From contig CANMXP010000003.1 in the NCBI GenBank assembly GCA_947501845.1, positions 124,001 through 188,000 on the forward strand: a stretch of DNA of 64,000 nucleotides, written 5' to 3'. Positions 18,123 to 27,014 of this stretch are shown in pieces; within the stretch, counting starts at the first letter, position 1; every line of letters starts with the position of its first letter. The position numbers and the translations under genes were made by a program. Below the pieces are notes generated by a model that searched no databases, had not been told where the DNA came from, and worked only from the letters and a program-made list of their open reading frames with translations. Origin of the DNA: an uncultured Flavobacteriaceae bacterium (GTDB lineage Bacteria > Bacteroidota > Bacteroidia > Flavobacteriales > Flavobacteriaceae).

Positions 18123-18686
18123 TTAAAAAGTGTAAATGGTTTTAGGAGTTACGCAATAGTCTAGCGTCACATCACTTTCAAAAACATCCATAATTTTGTC
18201 TTCAGCTTCAAAAAAAGACAGGCCTATTTTAACAGTTTCAGGTTTGCAATTAGCTAAAAAACGATCATAAAACCCTTTGCCATAGCCTACTCGGTTTCCT
18301 GTTTTATCTAAAGCTAAAAGAGGAACAAACACGACTTCAATAGTGTCTGGAGCAATAGCTATGCCGTCAATAGGCTCGGGAATGTTATAGCTGTTTTTCT
18401 TAATTTTTGTATTATCGGTTAAAAGAAAATGTGTCATAAGCCCTGTTTTAAAATCGCTTTTGGAAATGACAATATTTTTATCCTTCCCCGATAAAATATT
18501 GAGGATATAATCTGTGTTGATTTCTTTTTGTTCTTCAATAGAAAGGAACAGGTGATAAATACTATGTTCCCAAATAGATAATTTTAATATTTGATTTGCG
18601 ATAGACATGCTTAAATCGTCAACTTGAGAAAGTAATAAATCATTTCGAAGTGCTTTGTACTTTTTTCGTAGTTCAGATTTAGTCAT
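18123..18686 (-). CDS. 5-formyltetrahydrofolate cyclo-ligase
   Basis: Converts 5-formyl-THF to 5,10-methenyl-THF with ATP, returning stored folate to one-carbon metabolism. The 187-residue length is typical. The N-terminus TKSELRKKYKALRNDL and the conserved substrate/ATP loop GNRVGYGKGFYDRFL near residue 130 identify the family, and the VFVPLLALD stretch precedes it. It is convergent with lspA (21 bases between stops) and lies 93 bases beyond the response-regulator gene on the same strand. The gene name varies among bacteria, so I leave the symbol empty. Confidence 0.94.
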   Translation of the reverse strand: MTKSELRKKYKALRNDLLLSQVDDLSMSIANQILKLSIWEHSIYHLFLSIEEQKEINTDYILNILSGKDKNIVISKSDFKTGLMTHFLLTDNTKIKKNSYNIPEPIDGIAIAPDTIEVVFVPLLALDKTGNRVGYGKGFYDRFLANCKPETVKIGLSFFEAEDKIMDVFESDVTLDYCVTPKTIYTF

Positions 18687-18779
18687 AGTTAACCTTTTTA
18701 ACTTTTATGAAATGTTCAAAAAATTGTTAGTAACAAAGAAAAGCAAAAGATTAATAATATGTTTTGATGATATTAAGAA

Positions 18780-19193
18780 TTAGGCACTTTCATTAAAAAT
18801 GCTTTCTAATTGATTCATAACGATAGGTTTCACAAGATAATCTTTAATAGTATTTAAAGATTTGGCACGATCAATATCTATCGGGTTTATGGAAGAACTT
18901 ACAATATAAAGCGTGATTGATTTATTAAACCTGTTTTTAATTTTTGTAAACTGTTCAATAAACTCCCAACCGTCCATAATTGGCATATTTAAGTCTATGA
19001 GAATAATATCTGGAATTTTATCTTCATCTGTATCTTGAAGAAGCGATTCAAAATAATCTAGACTTTGTTTCCCATTTTTAAATACTATAAGATTCTCGCA
19101 AAGCTTTCGAGTTTCAATAATGCGCTTTATTAGATTTATATAGATGTCATCATCATCTATAATACAAGCGAGCTCTACTAATTTATTTTTCAT
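18780..19193 (-). CDS. Single-domain response regulator
   Basis: A 137-residue receiver domain with no output domain. The acidic pocket is IIDDDD near residue 11, the phosphorylation site is in DIILIDLNMPIMDGW, the switch serines are IVSSS, and the conserved lysine is in DYLVKPI. I chose the start at 19193 (MKNKLVELA) because it lies one base from the TGA of the upstream kinase gene (19195-19197); a longer frame reaching 19244 would overlap the kinase and has no receiver-domain homology. The arrangement points to translational coupling and to this protein being the kinase's phosphoacceptor. Such regulators act by protein contact, in this case with an unknown partner. Confidence 0.92.
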   Translation of the reverse strand: MKNKLVELACIIDDDDIYINLIKRIIETRKLCENLIVFKNGKQSLDYFESLLQDTDEDKIPDIILIDLNMPIMDGWEFIEQFTKIKNRFNKSITLYIVSSSINPIDIDRAKSLNTIKDYLVKPIVMNQLESIFNESA

Positions 19194-19194
19194 T

Positions 19195-20637
19195 TCAAAA
19201 AGTGATTTTAAAAGTTGTAAATTTTTCAACTTCACTAAAAACATTTATTTGTCCGTTCAGTGCTTCAATTTGATTTTTTGTTATAAACAGGCCAATTCCA
19301 ACAGCATCTTTATTGTAATGGAATGTATTATACATTCCAAAAAGTTTGCCTCCAAATTTTTCCAAATCAATTCCAATACCGTTATCTGTTATTTCTAAAA
19401 CAGTTTTGTCGTTTTCTATATAAGACACAATGTTTATAACGGGGTCACGTTCAGGGTGTTTATATTTTATAGCATTCGTTATTAAATTTAAAAGAATACT
19501 TTCGAGATAGGCTGGAATATAATCGATAGTATCAACTATTGAAAAATCTGAAACTATAGCTGTTTTGCTTTTTGCAATTATTTGGCCTATAGACATCTTT
19601 ATATGTTGTAATGATTCACTAAATTTAACGGGAGATTTATTTTTATTTGTGCTGGTTTGAATAGTAACGACTTCATTTAAATGCTCTATGGTGTCATTTA
19701 AACTCGATGCAATATCTTCTATACTGCTAATTAACTCTAATTTTTCTTCTTTAGATTTAGTAGTGTTTATCAATTCCATAACTAGAGATAGGTTGCTTGT
19801 ATGAGATCTTAAATTATGAGAAACTATATAGGCAAAATTGTATAGTCTTTTGTTTTGAGAAGCAATAATATCTGATGTTCTTTGTAAACTCAATTCCCTT
19901 GCTTTAGTCTCGTCAATATCTTGAAAAATACCACGTATCCCAATAATTTCTTTATGGTCATTGAATACTGGTTTTCCTTTGGCTCTAACCCAAAATTCAC
20001 GATTATTTTTAGTTAGCATTTTTATCTCTGTATTAAATGACTCGCCATTAGTGGCGCATTTATAGAAGAGTTTTTTAGCCAATTCGTAATCTTTTTTTGG
20101 ATAATATGAACTTGCTCGACGTAAAGAAGGTTTGTAATCTTCAGGGTATTCTAAAATTCTTCTTGTTTGTTGGTCCCAATAACTTTTACGCTTAATAAAA
20201 TCTACATACCAACTGCCAGTAGAGGTCATTTCTGCAACCTCTTTGTAATAAAATTTATGTTTCTTTACCCTTTTATTAGTTTTGAATTTTCGTATATTAA
20301 AAAAGAGAAACTTTGTTTTTGAAGTATTAAGATTGACGTTATTTTGATTGGTAGTACAAACGAATTCTTTGTATTTTCCTTCTTTACAAAGAATTAGCAT
20401 GCTTTGTCTAAAGGGCAAATTATTCTTGATATAACTATAATAATTATTTCTAAACTGATTACTGTCGTCTTTATGTACAAGGTTCTTGATGAAGAAATCT
20501 AAACTGATTTTTTTATTTTTAGTAGGCTTTCCAATGTGGGATAAAAAAGCTTTAGAACAATGAATATCGTTATTCTTTAATTCCAAATATCCAATATTAC
20601 TGTCAATTAGATTCGGGGGGACTGAGACTTGAACCAT
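19195..20637 (-). CDS. PAS domain sensor histidine kinase (soluble)
   Basis: A kinase of about 480 residues without transmembrane segments or signal peptide. The N-terminal region (to about 130) is PAS-like. A clearer PAS/PAC domain follows (GSWYVDFIKRKSYWDQQTRRIL, then FWVRAKGKPVFNDHKEIIGIRGIFQDIDE). The dimerisation/phosphorylation helix carries the phospho-His in FAYIVSHNLRSHTSN. The ATPase domain has LLNLITNAIKYK (N box), ITDNGIGIDL (G1) and AVGIGLFITK (G2). The start at 20637 (MVQVSVPPN) is preferred; an in-frame ATG at 20685 would add 16 residues of no evident homology. The response regulator follows one base after the stop. The input signal is unknown; a PAS cofactor cannot be predicted from sequence alone. 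Confidence 0.93.
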   Translation of the reverse strand: MVQVSVPPNLIDSNIGYLELKNNDIHCSKAFLSHIGKPTKNKKISLDFFIKNLVHKDDSNQFRNNYYSYIKNNLPFRQSMLILCKEGKYKEFVCTTNQNNVNLNTSKTKFLFFNIRKFKTNKRVKKHKFYYKEVAEMTSTGSWYVDFIKRKSYWDQQTRRILEYPEDYKPSLRRASSYYPKKDYELAKKLFYKCATNGESFNTEIKMLTKNNREFWVRAKGKPVFNDHKEIIGIRGIFQDIDETKARELSLQRTSDIIASQNKRLYNFAYIVSHNLRSHTSNLSLVMELINTTKSKEEKLELISSIEDIASSLNDTIEHLNEVVTIQTSTNKNKSPVKFSESLQHIKMSIGQIIAKSKTAIVSDFSIVDTIDYIPAYLESILLNLITNAIKYKHPERDPVINIVSYIENDKTVLEITDNGIGIDLEKFGGKLFGMYNTFHYNKDAVGIGLFITKNQIEALNGQINVFSEVEKFTTFKITF

Positions 20638-20841
20638 TGTGTTAGAGAGATGAATGTTAATTCTTTTGTAATGTAAACATAACATTAATTTAACAAATAA
20701 ACGATTAAAATTGCATTTAATCTATAAAAATGTTTATTTTGACGATTTTTTCTTACGAAATAAATTGTTAATTCTGTATAAAAAGACAGAAAAATAGTCT
20801 CTGATTTATAATCCGATTAAAAAGCAGTAGTATTATCGGCT

Positions 20842-21810
20842 TTAAAGTTTTGTAGTTATATGAAAAAGAGCATCACCCTGATAGACAATTGGAGCTTCAT
20901 TTACGTTTATAATATAGCCTGGGTTATCTGCCTTCACAAAATAGTTAAACTTGCCATAGGGATCTGTAATATTACCTAAAATATCACCTTTTTGTACCTT
21001 AGAACTTATTTTAACAGATGCCTTAAACATCCCTGAATATTTAGCACGTTTCCACTTGCTGTCATTTATAAGAATACAGTTTTTTTTAGGTGTTGACACT
21101 TTAAATTTGGAGCTTAGCATATTTAAATGGTTTAAAACACGTTTAGCACCATTAACTCCAGTATTGGTTATTAAGTCATCTATATGCAAGGACTTCCCGC
21201 CTTCAAAAAGCAGCAAAGGTTTTTTTAACTTGGTACAGGTATGCCTAAAGGACTTCGGCAGATTTTTAGAGTATAATACAAATGGAGCCCCAAAGACCAT
21301 GGCTAAATTATTGAGATGTTCTTCGTTTTCAACAACACGAATTTGTGGCGCATTAAACCTGCCAGAACCACCTGTATGAAAATCCATAATATAATCTACA
21401 TGTGGTACAATATCATGTATAAGTTTATGTGCAACCCTGCTAGCTAAAGAACCATTAGGGCTTCCAGGAAACACACGATTTAAATCACGCCCGTCGGGAA
21501 ATTCGCGTTTTAAATTTATAAAACCGAAAATATTGATAACTGGCATACATATAATGGTACCGCATTTTGGTTTATTAATACCTTTTGCGATAAGCTGTCT
21601 AACAATCTCGACCCCATTAACTTCGTCACCATGTATACCAGCTGTAAACAATACTACAGGTCCTGGTTTTTTAGCACGTTCTATAATTACAGGAACATTT
21701 ACAGGTGTTGATGTATGTAAATTGGCAACATCAAAATTGGCCTCTATACTTTCTCCAGGTTTAATTGATACGCCAAGGATGGTTAATATGTCTTTTTTAG
21801 TATCAGCCAT
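20842..21810 (-). CDS. Succinylglutamate desuccinylase/aspartoacylase-family zinc hydrolase (M14-like)
   Basis: A 322-residue cytosolic zinc-dependent amidohydrolase/carboxypeptidase-like protein. The metal-binding HxxE is H60-GDE63 in TAGIHGDEVNGVEIV, and the third ligand His lies in YIMDFHTGGSGR. The loop GRDLNRVFPG supplies substrate-binding Arg/Asn. The C-terminal 80 residues look like a beta-barrel/lipoyl-like tail (VQKGDILGNITDPYG). AstE and aspartoacylase remove N-acyl groups from amino acids, but the family also contains deacylases of unknown substrate. It starts 9 bases after the stop of the RimK-like ligase, so the two are an operon; removal of RimK-added glutamates is a possible job, not shown. 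Confidence 0.9.
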   Translation of the reverse strand: MADTKKDILTILGVSIKPGESIEANFDVANLHTSTPVNVPVIIERAKKPGPVVLFTAGIHGDEVNGVEIVRQLIAKGINKPKCGTIICMPVINIFGFINLKREFPDGRDLNRVFPGSPNGSLASRVAHKLIHDIVPHVDYIMDFHTGGSGRFNAPQIRVVENEEHLNNLAMVFGAPFVLYSKNLPKSFRHTCTKLKKPLLLFEGGKSLHIDDLITNTGVNGAKRVLNHLNMLSSKFKVSTPKKNCILINDSKWKRAKYSGMFKASVKISSKVQKGDILGNITDPYGKFNYFVKADNPGYIINVNEAPIVYQGDALFHITTKL

Positions 21811-21819
21811 TAATTCTGT

Positions 21820-22698
21820 TTAACTATGTCTATTTCTCTCAATATATGTAATGATACTTTTGGCAATATTTTTTCCTGTACCAGTTTCAATGCCTTCTAA
21901 GCCTGGGGTTGAATTTACTTCTAAAAGTAAAGGGCCTCTAGCAGATTGTAGCATATCTACACCACAAACAGGAAGTTTTAGGGCCCTTGATGCTTTCATG
22001 GCAACTTTTAATTCAGCTTCATTAAGTTTTATAACTTCAGCAGAGCCTCCTCTATGTAAGTTGGAACGAAATTCGCCTTCTTTACCTTGTCTCTTTATAG
22101 CACCAATTACTTGTCCGTCTACAACTAAAGCCCTTAAATCGGCACCTTTAGCTTCCGATATGTACTCTTGTACCAAGGCTCTAGCCTGTAATCCGTTAAA
22201 AGCTTCTAAAACAGATTCGGCAGCATTTTTGGTTTCGGCCAATACAACACCCAATCCTTGAGTGCCTTCAAGGAGTTTAATAATAACTGGGGTGCCTCCT
22301 ACATGAGCAATAACTTTCTCAACATCTCTGGAGTAATTAGTAAATACGGTCTTGGGCATACCTATTCCAGCTTTAGAAAGTCTTTGAAAACTTCTTAACT
22401 TGTCCCTTGATCTTATAATAGCATCCGATGTCACCGAAGTAAACACATTCATCATTTCAAATTGTCTGACAACAGCACAGCCATAGAAGGTTGAAGATGC
22501 CCCTATGCGAGGTATAATAGCATCTACATAATCTAAATAACGATCTTTGTAATAAATGGTTGGCTTTTCTTTTTCAATAATAAGATCACATTTTAAAGGA
22601 TCTATTACTTCCATAATATGTCCTCGTTTTTCGCCTTCTGTAACAAGACGTTCCGTAGAATACAAATTAGGATTTCGCGATAGAATAACTATATTCAT
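21820..22698 (-). CDS. rimK: RimK-family alpha-L-glutamate ligase (ATP-grasp)
   Basis: A 292-residue ATP-grasp ligase. RimK of E. coli adds glutamates to the C-terminus of ribosomal protein S6 and can make poly-glutamate. Support: the N-terminus [32 protein letters not shown], the ATP-grasp loop [38 protein letters not shown], the [12 protein letters not shown] loop, and the metal-binding [15 protein letters not shown] near the end. I set the start at 22698; an upstream in-frame ATG at 22725 would add nine residues not seen in the family. It is divergent from uvrC and leads the M14-like gene. The substrate in this organism is not established. Confidence 0.93.
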   Translation of the reverse strand: MNIVILSRNPNLYSTERLVTEGEKRGHIMEVIDPLKCDLIIEKEKPTIYYKDRYLDYVDAIIPRIGASSTFYGCAVVRQFEMMNVFTSVTSDAIIRSRDKLRSFQRLSKAGIGMPKTVFTNYSRDVEKVIAHVGGTPVIIKLLEGTQGLGVVLAETKNAAESVLEAFNGLQARALVQEYISEAKGADLRALVVDGQVIGAIKRQGKEGEFRSNLHRGGSAEVIKLNEAELKVAMKASRALKLPVCGVDMLQSARGPLLLEVNSTPGLEGIETGTGKNIAKSIITYIERNRHS

Positions 22699-22772
22699 TA
22701 AATATGGTTTAACCCAGCATTGCAATATACTAAAAAAGGCAAACGAATTTTCACATTATCTAGAATTTAATA

Positions 22773-22780
22773 TACCTTTG
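22773..22780 (+). promoter_or_regulatory. Promoter -7 element directly before uvrC
   Basis: TACCTTTG, a full match to TAnnTTTG, ends six bases before the uvrC ATG. The transcript start predicted from it falls at or next to the start codon, so the uvrC message may be leaderless. Confidence 0.5.
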
Positions 22781-22786
22781 AATTAG

Positions 22787-24580
22787 ATGGATACCCCTAA
22801 TTTAGATATACAATTGAAGACCCTACCGAGTCAACCTGGAGTTTATCAATATTATGATAAAGAAGGGGCCATTCTATATGTAGGAAAAGCTAAAAACTTA
22901 AAGAAACGTGTTAGCTCATATTTTACAAAAACTCACGATAATGGTAAAACCAGAGTACTTGTAAAAAAAATTGCGAGTATAAAACATATTGTCGTAGAAA
23001 CAGAAACGGATGCTTTATTGTTGGAAAACAATTTGATTAAGAAGCACATGCCACGTTATAATGTGATGCTCAAAGATGATAAATCCTATCCATGGATATG
23101 TATAAAAAAAGAGCGTTTCCCAAGAGTATTTTCCACCCGCCGAATCTTTAAAGATGGGAGTGAGTATTTTGGACCTTATACGAGTATGAAAACGGTTTCA
23201 ACATTGTTAGATTTAATAAAAGGGCTATACCCTTTAAGAACATGTAATTATCATTTGTCTCAGGAAAAAATCGATGTTGGTAAATACAAAGTATGTTTAG
23301 AATTTCATCTAGGAAATTGTAAAGGGGCTTGCGAGGGATTGGAAACCGAACAGGAGTATCGTAATAATGTAAAGGCTATTAAAGAAATTTTAAAAGGAAA
23401 TTTTAAAGATTCGCTGGTGCAATTTAAAATGCAAATGAAACAATTTGCAGAAAATATGCTGTTTGAGGAAGCCCAAAAAATAAAAGAAAAAATAGAGGTA
23501 TTAGAAAATTATCAGGCCAAATCTACAATTGTAAATCCAAAGATTAGTAATGTAGATGTGTTTTCTATTATGAGTGACGAAAGTTATGGTTATGTTAACT
23601 TTTTACAACTTTCATATGGATCTATTATCAGATCGCATACCTTAGAGGTTAAAAAAAAGTTAGACGAAACAGATTTACAACTTTTAGAGTTAGCAATTAT
23701 TGAAATAAGGCAGCGTTTTAATTCTAATTCAAAAGAAGTTTACGTACCCTTTAAAGTAGATCTGGGTCATGATGTTAAAGTAACCGTGCCAAAGTTAGGA
23801 GACAAAAAACATATTTTAGATTTATCGCTTAGGAATGCAAAATATTATAGAATGGAGCGTTTTAAGCAAGATAAAATTGTAGATCCAGACAGACATGCCA
23901 ATAGAATTATGGCGCAGATGAAGGCAGATTTAAGACTTTCTGGTGAGCCAAGACATATTGAATGTTTTGATAATTCTAATATACAGGGAACACATCCAGT
24001 GGCTGCATGTGTGGTTTTTAAAAATGGGAAACCTAGCAAAAAAGATTATCGTCATTTTAATATTAAAACAGTAGAAGGTCCAGATGATTTTGCGTCTATG
24101 GAAGAAGTGGTTTATAGACGGTATAAACGATTAGTTGAAGAGCAGCAGCCATTGCCGCAGCTTATTATTATTGATGGGGGTAAAGGCCAATTATCTTCAG
24201 CATTAAAAAGCTTAGATGCTTTAAATTTAAGAGGTAAAATAGCAATTATAGGAATTGCAAAGCGTTTAGAAGAATTATTTTATCCAAACGACCCCATTCC
24301 GTTATATTTAGATAAGAAAAGCGAAACTTTAAAAATTATACAGCAATTGCGTAACGAAGCCCATCGTTTCGGGATTGAACATCATAGAAATAAACGTAGC
24401 AAAAGTGCGTTAAATACAGAGCTGGAAACAATCTCTGGAATAGGAGATAAAACAGTTGTAGAATTGTTAAAACATTTTAAATCTGCTAAACGTGTAGCGA
24501 ATGCCAAGCTAGATGAGTTGGAAGCTGTTGTAGGTTTATCGAGAGCAGAAAAAATATATAATTATTATCATAACAAATGA
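22787..24580 (+). CDS. uvrC: Excinuclease ABC subunit C
   Basis: The incision nuclease of nucleotide excision repair; it cuts on both sides of a lesion bound by UvrB. The N-terminal GIY-YIG domain has QPGVYQYYD (18-24) and ILYVGKAKNLKKR, with Arg41. A UvrB/UvrC motif is in QFAENMLFEEAQKIKEKIEVLENYQ near residue 215. The RNase H-like endonuclease domain contains IECFDNSNIQGTHPVAACVVF with the catalytic Asp, and LIIIDGGKGQL. The end carries helix-hairpin-helix repeats (LETISGIGDKTVVELLKHF). The 597-residue length is normal. The stop overlaps the next ATG by four bases (ATGA), coupling it to the patatin gene. Confidence 0.97.
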   Translation: MDTPNLDIQLKTLPSQPGVYQYYDKEGAILYVGKAKNLKKRVSSYFTKTHDNGKTRVLVKKIASIKHIVVETETDALLLENNLIKKHMPRYNVMLKDDKSYPWICIKKERFPRVFSTRRIFKDGSEYFGPYTSMKTVSTLLDLIKGLYPLRTCNYHLSQEKIDVGKYKVCLEFHLGNCKGACEGLETEQEYRNNVKAIKEILKGNFKDSLVQFKMQMKQFAENMLFEEAQKIKEKIEVLENYQAKSTIVNPKISNVDVFSIMSDESYGYVNFLQLSYGSIIRSHTLEVKKKLDETDLQLLELAIIEIRQRFNSNSKEVYVPFKVDLGHDVKVTVPKLGDKKHILDLSLRNAKYYRMERFKQDKIVDPDRHANRIMAQMKADLRLSGEPRHIECFDNSNIQGTHPVAACVVFKNGKPSKKDYRHFNIKTVEGPDDFASMEEVVYRRYKRLVEEQQPLPQLIIIDGGKGQLSSALKSLDALNLRGKIAIIGIAKRLEELFYPNDPIPLYLDKKSETLKIIQQLRNEAHRFGIEHHRNKRSKSALNTELETISGIGDKTVVELLKHFKSAKRVANAKLDELEAVVGLSRAEKIYNYYHNK

Positions 24581-26811
24581 AGTACATTTTAGTGCTTATA
24601 TTGGGTTTTGTATGTTTTGAGGGGTATACTCAAGATATAGAAAACGACGATGTTAAAATTGGTTTAGTTCTAAGTGGCGGAGGTGCAAAAGGTCTAGCGC
24701 ATATTGGTGCTCTTAAAGTCATTGATAGTTTAGGCGTAAAAGTTGATTATGTGGCAGGAACTAGTATGGGGGCTATTATTGGTGCATTATACGCTTCAGG
24801 ATATTCGGGTAATCAGCTGGATTCTATATTTAAAGAAATCGATTTTGATAATATTATAACCGATAATTTACCTAGAGCCTCCAAAGCATTTTACGAGCGT
24901 GATAATGATGAAAAGTATGTAATAAAACTTCCTTTTAATAATTTTAAAATTACACTGCCTTCAGCCCTTTCCAGAGGGCAAAATACATATAATTTACTTT
25001 CAAGATTAACATTACATGTTAATGAGACAAATAACTTTAGTGAGTTGCCTATTCCGTTTTTTTGTATTGCTACAAACATAGAAACAGGACAGGCTGTTAT
25101 GTTAGATCAAGGAAATTTAGCCCAATCTGTTATGGCCAGCGGTGCCTTGCCTTCTATATTTCAACCTGTAGTTATTGGTGATCAAATTTTAACTGATGGC
25201 GGTGTAGTAAATAACTATCCTATTGATGAATTGAGAGCTAAAGGCATGGATGTTATTATTGGAGTTGATGTTCAAGATGGCTTAGTTGGTCGCGAAAAAT
25301 TAGCCTCTGCACCAGAAGTTTTACTCCAAATCAACAATTTTAGGACGATTAAAGACATGAAGTTAAAGGCGCCTAAAACAGATATTTATATTAAACCAGA
25401 TATTAAAGAGTTTAATGTAGTGTCTTTTAGTGAGGGGTTTAAAATTATTGAAACGGGTAAGCAAGCTGCCATAAATAAAGCAGAGGCATTACAAGCTTTA
25501 ATAAAAAAAGGTCAGAAGAAAAAAATTACACCAAAAATAAAGGCACAAGACAGTATTATAATTAATAAGCTTTCTCTTTCAGGAAAAAGTAACTATACAA
25601 GGGCTTATATTATGGGTAAGTTGAAATTAAAACTACATGAAAAGGTTAGTTATGAAGACTTTAATAACGGTATAAATAGCTTAATAGCAACAAATAATTT
25701 TGACTCGTTCCAATATGAATTAAAGAAAACAAAAGGAAAAGATGGATACGATTTATATGCAAATTTAAGAGAAACTAAAAATACCACTTTTTTAAAAGCA
25801 GGTGTTCATTACGATGATTTATATAAAAGTGCATTGTTGGTTAACTTAACTAAGAACCATTTTTTATTTAATAATGATGTAGCATCATTAGATATTATTT
25901 TAGGTGATAATGTTAGATATAACTTTGAATATTTAATTGACAAAGGTTTTTATTGGAGTATCGGACTAAAATCCAGATATCAGCAATTTCATAAAAATAT
26001 AAGCGCAAAATTATTTGAAGATAATCAAAATATAGCACCAGGATTAAATAAAATAGATGCAGAGTTACAAGACCAAACCAATCAATTTTATGTGCAAACA
26101 TTGTTTAGGAAAGATTTTGCGCTTAGTTTGGGGGCAGAGCATAAACGTTTAGAAATAAAGTCCCCAACAATTGCATCAACCACCGATCCAGATCCAGAAG
26201 AAGAGTTTTTATTTGAAAACACAGATTATTTAAGCGTTTTTGCAAATTTAAAGTTAGATACCTACGACGATAAATATTTTCCCAAAAAAGGATTTTATTT
26301 TAATGGGGATGCTCATATATATTTTTATGCGTCGAGATTTAATGCGGATTTTGAAAGATTTTCAATAGCCAGAGCAGATATAGGTTATGCATTTAGTGTT
26401 TCAGATAAGCTTGCATTCAATTTGCAATCTCATGGTGGGTTTAAACTGGGAGACACATCTACTCAAACCTTAGATTTTGCACTTGGTGGTTATGGCAACA
26501 ATTTGATAAATAACTTTGTTCCGTTTTTGGGATACGATTTTCTTTCGCTTACAGGTAACAGTTATGTGAAAGCGTCCCTTAGTGCAGATTATGAAATTTT
26601 TAAAAACCATCACATGACCTTAGAAGGAAATTGGGCAAATGTAGGTGATAATATATTTGACTCAGGTGAGTGGTTTTCATTTTCAGATTATAACGGTTAT
26701 GCATTAGGTTATGCTATAGATACTTTTGTTGGACCTATTCAAGGTAAGTATAGTTATTCTCCCGAACTAAAAGAAAGCATCTGGTTTTTCAATATAGGCT
26801 TTTGGTTTTGA
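24577..26811 (+). CDS. Patatin-like phospholipase fused to a BamA-type outer-membrane beta-barrel
   Basis: A 744-residue exported protein. After a signal peptide (to about residue 18) comes a patatin domain with the oxyanion hole GGGAKG (34-39), the nucleophile elbow GTSMG with Ser63, and the catalytic DGG with Asp207, so the lipase site is complete. A POTRA-like segment follows near residues 320-390 (INKLSLSGKSNYTRAYIMGKLKLKL). The last 350 residues form an Omp85/BamA-like barrel (YFPKKGFYFNGDAH, GGYGNNLINNFVPFLGYDF) ending in Phe (FFNIGFWF), a typical outer-membrane signal. The layout resembles PlpD-type (type Vd) proteins. It overlaps uvrC by four bases. The lipid substrate is unknown. Confidence 0.93.
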   Translation: MKYILVLILGFVCFEGYTQDIENDDVKIGLVLSGGGAKGLAHIGALKVIDSLGVKVDYVAGTSMGAIIGALYASGYSGNQLDSIFKEIDFDNIITDNLPRASKAFYERDNDEKYVIKLPFNNFKITLPSALSRGQNTYNLLSRLTLHVNETNNFSELPIPFFCIATNIETGQAVMLDQGNLAQSVMASGALPSIFQPVVIGDQILTDGGVVNNYPIDELRAKGMDVIIGVDVQDGLVGREKLASAPEVLLQINNFRTIKDMKLKAPKTDIYIKPDIKEFNVVSFSEGFKIIETGKQAAINKAEALQALIKKGQKKKITPKIKAQDSIIINKLSLSGKSNYTRAYIMGKLKLKLHEKVSYEDFNNGINSLIATNNFDSFQYELKKTKGKDGYDLYANLRETKNTTFLKAGVHYDDLYKSALLVNLTKNHFLFNNDVASLDIILGDNVRYNFEYLIDKGFYWSIGLKSRYQQFHKNISAKLFEDNQNIAPGLNKIDAELQDQTNQFYVQTLFRKDFALSLGAEHKRLEIKSPTIASTTDPDPEEEFLFENTDYLSVFANLKLDTYDDKYFPKKGFYFNGDAHIYFYASRFNADFERFSIARADIGYAFSVSDKLAFNLQSHGGFKLGDTSTQTLDFALGGYGNNLINNFVPFLGYDFLSLTGNSYVKASLSADYEIFKNHHMTLEGNWANVGDNIFDSGEWFSFSDYNGYALGYAIDTFVGPIQGKYSYSPELKESIWFFNIGFWF

Positions 26812-26816
26812 CAAAT

Positions 26817-26850
26817 TGTTTTAAAACTCAAAAAAAAATCACGATATTTG
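26817..26850 (+). promoter_or_regulatory. Candidate promoter upstream of the hmgA leader
   Basis: GATATTTG at 26843-26850 matches TAnnTTTG at seven of eight positions, and a TTG at 26817-26819 is a possible -33 element 23 bases upstream. Transcription would start close to the ATG at 26858. Confidence 0.4.
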
Positions 26851-26857
26851 TATAGTT

Positions 26858-26923
26858 ATGCAAACTTTTTGGCAAGGACTTCTATTATTCTTACACTATC
26901 TTATCAAGAGAAATCCTGAGTAA
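26858..26923 (+). CDS. Possible 21-residue leader peptide before hmgA
   Basis: A short open frame of 22 codons including the stop, starting just after the predicted promoter and ending about 90 bases before hmgA. It begins MQTFWQGLLLF and ends IKRNPE. Four of 21 residues are aromatic (Phe4, Trp5, Phe11, Tyr14), and six are leucine. A short stem (AATCCTG/CAGGTTT, 26912-26931, one mismatch) overlaps its stop and is followed by TTATT. This would fit a leader peptide with attenuation for an aromatic-catabolism operon, but a chance open frame cannot be excluded. No homology is claimed. Confidence 0.3.
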   Translation: MQTFWQGLLLFLHYLIKRNPE

Positions 26924-27014
26924 GCAGGTTTTATTGTATCTTTAATATATCATATTCAGGTTTAAGACTTTATGTCTGAGACTTTGTAATTTTTAATCTT
27001 TAATTTTAGAAACA

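Noticed and set aside
20772-20791. TTCTGT/ACAGAA hairpin considered as the terminator of the M14 gene.
   Set aside because: The stem is only six base pairs and there is no T tail.
21851-22261. Plus-strand 136-residue open frame in rimK.
   Set aside because: It is the reverse strand of the conserved ATP-grasp region; composition is that of a shadow frame.
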